A stretch of 11,032 bases of DNA from Pseudomonadota bacterium (GTDB lineage: Bacteria > Pseudomonadota > Alphaproteobacteria > Rhizobiales > Xanthobacteraceae), in assembly GCA_023404705.1 (NCBI GenBank), contig JAEYAU010000054.1:1-11032 (forward strand), read 5' to 3'. The notes under the pieces are model-generated. The model was given only the letters and a program-made list of their open reading frames with translations, was not told where the DNA came from and did no database searches. The translations under genes and the position numbers were made by a program. Every line of letters begins with the position of its first letter. Positions within the stretch are counted from its first letter, which is position 1. Below are positions 7,799-11,032 of the stretch, one piece after another.

Positions 7799-7845
7799 GC
7801 GATCTTGCCCCGCGCCGCGCGCCTGCCTAGGGTGCCGCGGAACCG
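7792..7845. repeat. 10-bp perfect inverted repeat upstream of moxR
   Basis: CGGTTCCGCG (7792-7801) and CGCGGAACCG (7836-7845) are perfect complements around a 34-bp GC-rich spacer. The left arm contains the -35 element (GGAAC) of the msrA promoter. The right arm ends 14 bases before the moxR ATG, next to its GAGG site. It may be an operator, a 5' leader hairpin affecting moxR translation, or a chance consequence of high GC. Confidence 0.45.
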
Positions 7846-7859
7846 AACGAGGACACGGA

Positions 7860-8705
7860 ATGCGTTTCGAAGGAACCAGCGGGTATGTGGCGACCGACGA
7901 CCTGAAGGTCGCGGTCAATGCGTCGATCACCCTGGAGCGGCCACTCCTGGTGAAGGGCGAGCCCGGTACGGGCAAGACCGTGCTGGCGCTCGAGGTCGCC
8001 AAGGCGCTCGGCGCCCCGCTGCTGGAATGGCACGTGAAGTCGACCACCAAGGCGCAGCAGGGCCTCTATGAATATGACGCGGTCTCGCGCCTGCGCGACA
8101 GCCAGCTCGGCGACGAGCGCGTCAAGGACATCCGCAACTACATCAAGCGCGGCAAGCTCTGGGAGGCCTTCGCCTCCGACGAGCGCCCCGTGCTGCTGAT
8201 CGACGAGATCGACAAGGCCGACATCGAGTTCCCCAACGACCTGTTGCAGGAGCTCGATCGCATGGAGTTCTTTGTCTACGAAACCGGCGAGACCATCCGC
8301 GCCCGCCGCCGCCCGATCGTGATGATCACGTCGAACAACGAGAAGGAGCTGCCCGACGCCTTCCTGCGCCGCTGCTTCTTCCACTACATCCGCTTCCCCG
8401 ACCAGGACACGATGCGCGCCATCGTCGAGGTGCATTTCCCTGGCATCAAGCAGCGCCTGGTCGCCGAGGCGCTGCGCCTGTTCTACGAGATCCGCGACGT
8501 GCCGGGCCTGAAGAAGAAACCCTCCACCTCCGAGCTCATCGACTGGCTCAAGCTCCTGATGGCCGAGGATATCGGCCCCGAGACCCTGCGCGAGCGCGAT
8601 CCCAAGAAGCTGATCCCGCCCCTGCACGGCGCGCTGCTGAAGAACGAGCAGGACGTGCACTTGTTCGAGCGGCTGGCGTTCATGGCGCGGCGCGAGGGGC
8701 GCTAG
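7860..8705 (+). CDS. MoxR-family AAA+ ATPase
   Basis: The product is a 281-residue cytosolic AAA+ ATPase of the MoxR group; these act as chaperone-like remodelers, often assembling metal enzymes or surface complexes with a VWA-domain partner. Walker A is GEPGTGKT (33-40). Walker B is VLLIDEIDKAD (111-121). Sensor 1 lies in MITSNNEKELPDAF (155-168), followed by the arginine pair Arg170-Arg171. The C-terminal lid helices span about 185-280. The length is typical for the single-domain ATPase. The ATG at 7860 has a GAGG site 8 bases upstream and starts just before the conserved core; the longer frame beginning at 7701 would be antisense to the msrA leader. The gene is divergent from msrA. The expected VWA gene does not follow: the next gene is an M81 peptidase 186 bp downstream behind a repeat. 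Its substrate is unknown. Confidence 0.93.
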   Translation: MRFEGTSGYVATDDLKVAVNASITLERPLLVKGEPGTGKTVLALEVAKALGAPLLEWHVKSTTKAQQGLYEYDAVSRLRDSQLGDERVKDIRNYIKRGKLWEAFASDERPVLLIDEIDKADIEFPNDLLQELDRMEFFVYETGETIRARRRPIVMITSNNEKELPDAFLRRCFFHYIRFPDQDTMRAIVEVHFPGIKQRLVAEALRLFYEIRDVPGLKKKPSTSELIDWLKLLMAEDIGPETLRERDPKKLIPPLHGALLKNEQDVHLFERLAFMARREGR

Positions 8706-8725
8706 GCTCACCCTACTCTGCGCCC

Positions 8726-8864
8726 GATCCCGTCACCCTGAGGTGCTCGTCCGAAGGACAAGCGTCGAAGAGCGACGGCCCGGGCATCGCCACGAGTACA
8801 ATGCACTGCACCGGCCGTTCATCCTTCGAGGCTCGCTTCGCTCGCACCTCAGGATGACGGGATC
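8726..8864. repeat. Palindromic intergenic repeat, copy 1
   Basis: Terminal arms of 21 bp (8726-8746 and 8844-8864) are inverted complements with one mismatch and include CACCCTGAGGTGC / GCACCTCAGGATG. Weaker inner complementarity, including CGAAGG and CCTTCG blocks, lets the whole 139 bp fold into a long imperfect hairpin. A second copy lies at 10413-10561 in the same orientation, so the pair flanks the M81 gene. Elements with CCCTGAGGTGC ends are familiar to me from Bradyrhizobium intergenic regions. The reverse-strand reading frames through it are unlikely to be genes. Confidence 0.8.
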
Positions 8865-8891
8865 GGTGACTGAGCAAGAGGAAAGAGAAAG

Positions 8892-10379
8892 ATGCGCATT
8901 GCGGTCGGCGGCTTCCTGCACGAGAGCGCCACCTTCGTCGACACGCCCACGACCTGGGACGACTTCGCACGCACCGGCGCATGGCCCGGAGCCTGCGAAG
9001 GCGCGGTGATGCTGAAGACGCTCGAGGGGCTCAATCTCGGGCTGCCGGGCTTCGTCGACGAGGTGCAGCGCCAGAAGAACGGTGTCGAGATCGTGCCGGT
9101 CGCCTGGGCGATGGCGCAGCCCGCCGGGCCCGTCACCACGCAGGCCTTCGAATACATGTGCGGCAAGCTCGTCGAAGGCTATCGCGCGGCGCGCGCCGAC
9201 GTGATCTTCGTCGAGCTGCACGGCGCCATGGTGGGGGAAGGCTTCGACGACGCCGAGGGCGAGCTGCTGCGCCGCATCCGCGACGCGGTCGGCGACGTGC
9301 CGATCGTCGGCACGCTCGACCTGCACACCAACATGTCGGAGCTGATGCTCGCGACCACCAACCTGCTCTCCGCCTATCGCACCTATCCGCATGTGGACTG
9401 GGGCGAGACCGGCCGCCGCGTCGCGCGCTGGCTCGACCGCACGCTGTCCTGGGGCAGACAGCCCGCGCGAGCGCTACGGCGCATTCCGTTCCTGATTCCG
9501 GTGACGGCCGGCTGCACGCTGATCTCGCCCACGAAAGAGATCTACGAGACGCTGGAGCAGATCGAGGCCGAGACCGGCGTGCATCTCAACTTCACGCCCG
9601 GCTTCCCGCCGGCCGACATCGCGGATTGCGGTCCCGCCGTGTTCGGCTATGGCGGCGACCAGGCGCGCGTCGATGCGGCGGTCGACCGGCTCGCGCAGGC
9701 CGTGATCGCGGCGGAGGGCGCCTATGCGGCGCAGCGCGTGATGCCGGTCGCCGAAGCAGTGTCGACCGCGATCGCGCTCTCGCGCAGTGCGTCGCGACCG
9801 ATCGTGCTCGCCGACACGCAGGACAATCCCGGCGCCGCCGCGCCGTCGAACACCACCGGCATCATCGCAGAGCTGCTGCGCCAGGAGGCGCGCGACGCCG
9901 TGGTCGGCATCCTGCACGATCCGAAGAGCGCAAAGGCCGCGCATGCCGCAGGCCTCGGCGCGACGCTCAACATCGCGATCGGCGGCGGGCTCGAAGGCCC
10001 CGGCCAGACGCCGCATCCCGGGCCCTGGACCGTGACGGCGCTGAGCAATGGCAGCTTCGCCGGCACCGCGCCGATGCTGCGCTCGAAGACCGTCGAGATG
10101 GGCCCGACCGCGATCCTCAAGCAGAACGGCGTCGAGGTGCTGGTCGCGACCATTCGCCAGCAGCCGATCCACACCGAGACGTTCAGTCATCTCGGCGTCG
10201 ATCCGCGTGCCCGCAGGATTGTCGCGCTGAAGAGCTCCGTGCATTTCCGCGCCGGCTTCCAGCCGATCGCCGAGCAGGTGATCACCTGCGCGTCGCCCGG
10301 CACCAATCTCGCGGATCCCGCGGAGTTCGATTTCCGCAAGCTGCCGGCGAGCATTCGCCGGCGGCCGCTGCGCGCGTAG
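8892..10379 (+). CDS. M81 family metallopeptidase (MlrC-like)
   Basis: This 495-residue predicted cytosolic zinc-dependent hydrolase resembles MlrC, the microcystin-linear-peptide hydrolase, but most members of this family have unknown substrates. The N-terminal M81 domain spans about 1-295: GGFLHES (6-12), VELHGAMVGEGFDDAEGELL (107-126), the DLHTN motif (143-147) and PHVDWGETG (166-174). His145, Asp143 and His167 are likely metal ligands. The MlrC C-terminal domain spans about 303-480, with DTQDNPGAAAPSNTTGII (308-325) and LKSSVHFRAGFQPIA (446-460). The length matches the family. The N-terminal motif is HES where HET is usual. The ATG at 8892 has an AGAGGA site 9 bases upstream. No signal peptide is seen. 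No transporter or amino acid pathway gene is adjacent, so the substrate cannot be inferred. The gene is isolated between two repeat copies. Confidence 0.93.
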   Translation: MRIAVGGFLHESATFVDTPTTWDDFARTGAWPGACEGAVMLKTLEGLNLGLPGFVDEVQRQKNGVEIVPVAWAMAQPAGPVTTQAFEYMCGKLVEGYRAARADVIFVELHGAMVGEGFDDAEGELLRRIRDAVGDVPIVGTLDLHTNMSELMLATTNLLSAYRTYPHVDWGETGRRVARWLDRTLSWGRQPARALRRIPFLIPVTAGCTLISPTKEIYETLEQIEAETGVHLNFTPGFPPADIADCGPAVFGYGGDQARVDAAVDRLAQAVIAAEGAYAAQRVMPVAEAVSTAIALSRSASRPIVLADTQDNPGAAAPSNTTGIIAELLRQEARDAVVGILHDPKSAKAAHAAGLGATLNIAIGGGLEGPGQTPHPGPWTVTALSNGSFAGTAPMLRSKTVEMGPTAILKQNGVEVLVATIRQQPIHTETFSHLGVDPRARRIVALKSSVHFRAGFQPIAEQVITCASPGTNLADPAEFDFRKLPASIRRRPLRA

Positions 10380-10412
10380 TAGCCCCCCCCGCTGCAAGCT
10401 CCATCATTTCGA

Positions 10413-10561
10413 CCGTCACCCTGAGGTGCTCGCGCGCAGCGCGAGCCTCGAAGGGCGACGGCCGCTGACTCGCCGCGAGCAAACCGCAATGCCCGGGCCG
10501 TTCATCCTTCGAGGCTCGCGCTCGCCGCTGCGCGACGAGCCCTCGCACCTCAGGATGACGG
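10413..10561. repeat. Palindromic intergenic repeat, copy 2
   Basis: Terminal arms of 17 bp (10413-10429 and 10545-10561) are complementary with one mismatch and match copy 1. The inner arms GCGAGCCTCGAAGG (about 10441-10454) and CCTTCGAGGCTCGC (about 10506-10519) are perfect complements, giving a nested hairpin. The middle section aligns with that of copy 1 (shared CGTTCATCCTTCGAGGCTCG), in the same orientation. The element fills the gap between the convergent M81 gene and the last gene, ending 14 bp from that gene's stop, and could serve as a hairpin terminator for both. Confidence 0.8.
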
Positions 10562-10575
10562 CTTCTAGGTTGTGC

Positions 10576-11032
10576 TTACTTCTTGCGCCGCCCGCCGCGG
10601 CGCTTCGAACGCGTCGGTTGCTCTGCGGGCTCAGGCTGCGTGGCCTCGACGGTCTCTTCCACAGGCGCGGGCTCCACTGCATCCGCTGGGGCTCTCTCGA
10701 GGTCTGCAGAAGCAGGCTCGAGATGCTCTACGGGAGCAGGCTCCGCGGCTTCGTCCGGCGCGCTCTCGCCAATCTCCGGCACGGCAGGCGCCGCCTCGGC
10801 CGCCGCAACCTCTGGCTCCAGCGCTTCGGCGACAGCTTCGAGGGCGACCGCCTCGGGCTCAGCATGCACGACCGGCATCGGCGCACTATCGCTCGCGGGC
10901 CGAGCAACTTCCGCCGCGTCATGCACCGGCTCGCTTCCCGCCAGCTCGGCTGCCCGCGCCGCGACCAGCTTGCGCTCCTCGGCCTGCGCGGCCCAGCGTG
11001 CGGCGGCTTCTTCGGCGTGGCGCATCGTGTCC
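10576..11032 (-). CDS. Unidentified protein, C-terminal Ala/Glu/Pro-rich tail (partial at window edge)
   Basis: Only the 3' end of the gene is visible; the frame is open to the window edge with no stop upstream, so the ATG at 11025 need not be the start. The visible 150 or so residues begin with a charged Ala-rich helix (MRHAEEAAARWAAQAEERK), likely coiled coil. A long acidic low-complexity region follows, with imperfect repeats around EPAPVE, and the protein ends in a strongly basic RSKRRGGRRKK. Such acidic-then-basic tails occur on several RNA- or DNA-binding proteins, but nothing here identifies a family and I assign no function. It is convergent with the M81 gene, with a palindromic repeat just beyond its stop. 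The coding call rests on the long open frame and biased composition. Confidence 0.6.
   Translation of the reverse strand, partial: DTMRHAEEAAARWAAQAEERKLVAARAAELAGSEPVHDAAEVARPASDSAPMPVVHAEPEAVALEAVAEALEPEVAAAEAAPAVPEIGESAPDEAAEPAPVEHLEPASADLERAPADAVEPAPVEETVEATQPEPAEQPTRSKRRGGRRKK

Noticed and set aside
7839..7866. EcfG-like promoter toward moxR (GGAAC at 7839-7843, CGTT at 7863-7866)
   Set aside because: The spacer is 19 bases, outside the usual 16-17, and the -10 box would lie inside the coding region after the ATG.
7827..8711. Minus-strand open frame of 294 residues opposite moxR
   Set aside because: The MoxR frame carries Walker A, Walker B and sensor motifs; the reverse frame has only Leu/Val/Asp-rich shadow composition.
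8726..8864. CRISPR or tandem-repeat array at the intergenic repeats
   Set aside because: The structure is a single palindrome per site, with no regularly spaced direct repeats.
8981..10468. Second long plus-strand frame overlapping the M81 gene
   Set aside because: It is a +1 shadow of the metallopeptidase frame, almost entirely Arg/Ala. The M81 frame has all the family motifs.

Overview
The window looks like chromosome of a Bradyrhizobium-type alphaproteobacterium (Nitrobacteraceae/Hyphomicrobiales). This rests on the high GC content, oversized Caulobacter-like hook and hook-junction proteins, alphaproteobacterial regulatory motifs (an EcfG-type promoter and a sigma54 -24/-12 promoter), and intergenic palindromes of a type I associate with Bradyrhizobium. 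The genus is an inference; no ribosomal or other marker gene is present.

Left part (76-6142, all minus strand): a compact flagellar operon read flgE -> flgK -> flgL. It encodes the hook protein, the first hook-filament junction protein and the second junction protein. Gaps are 34 and 12 bp. Upstream of flgE lie a good sigma54 promoter (6220-6235) and a possible FlbD-type enhancer site. All three proteins carry surface insertions with related beta-rich modules. Before the operon's end, the window opens with a GC hairpin running into a 22-C homopolymer.

Middle (6143-7860): a roughly 460-bp non-coding stretch holds the flgE promoter, a nested palindromic element (6348-6513) and an intrinsic terminator for the next operon. 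That operon is msrA -> msrB (minus strand, 4-bp ATGA overlap). It encodes two exported methionine sulfoxide reductases, MsrA with a Sec-type signal and MsrB with a twin-arginine-type signal. Together they would repair both sulfoxide diastereomers of oxidised methionine in envelope proteins. A GGAAC-N17-CGTT motif upstream of msrA fits the general stress response sigma factor EcfG.

Right part (7860-11032): a MoxR-family AAA+ ATPase gene (plus) without an adjacent VWA partner, then an M81/MlrC-type metallopeptidase gene (plus) flanked on both sides by copies of one palindromic intergenic repeat. Last is the 3' end of an unidentified minus-strand gene encoding an Ala/Glu/Pro-rich tail with a basic C-terminus, cut by the window edge.

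I see no phage, defence, CRISPR, tRNA or rRNA features. The genes themselves are familiar families. The points most worth checking are the two promoters, the module shared by three adjacent flagellar proteins, and the repeats.
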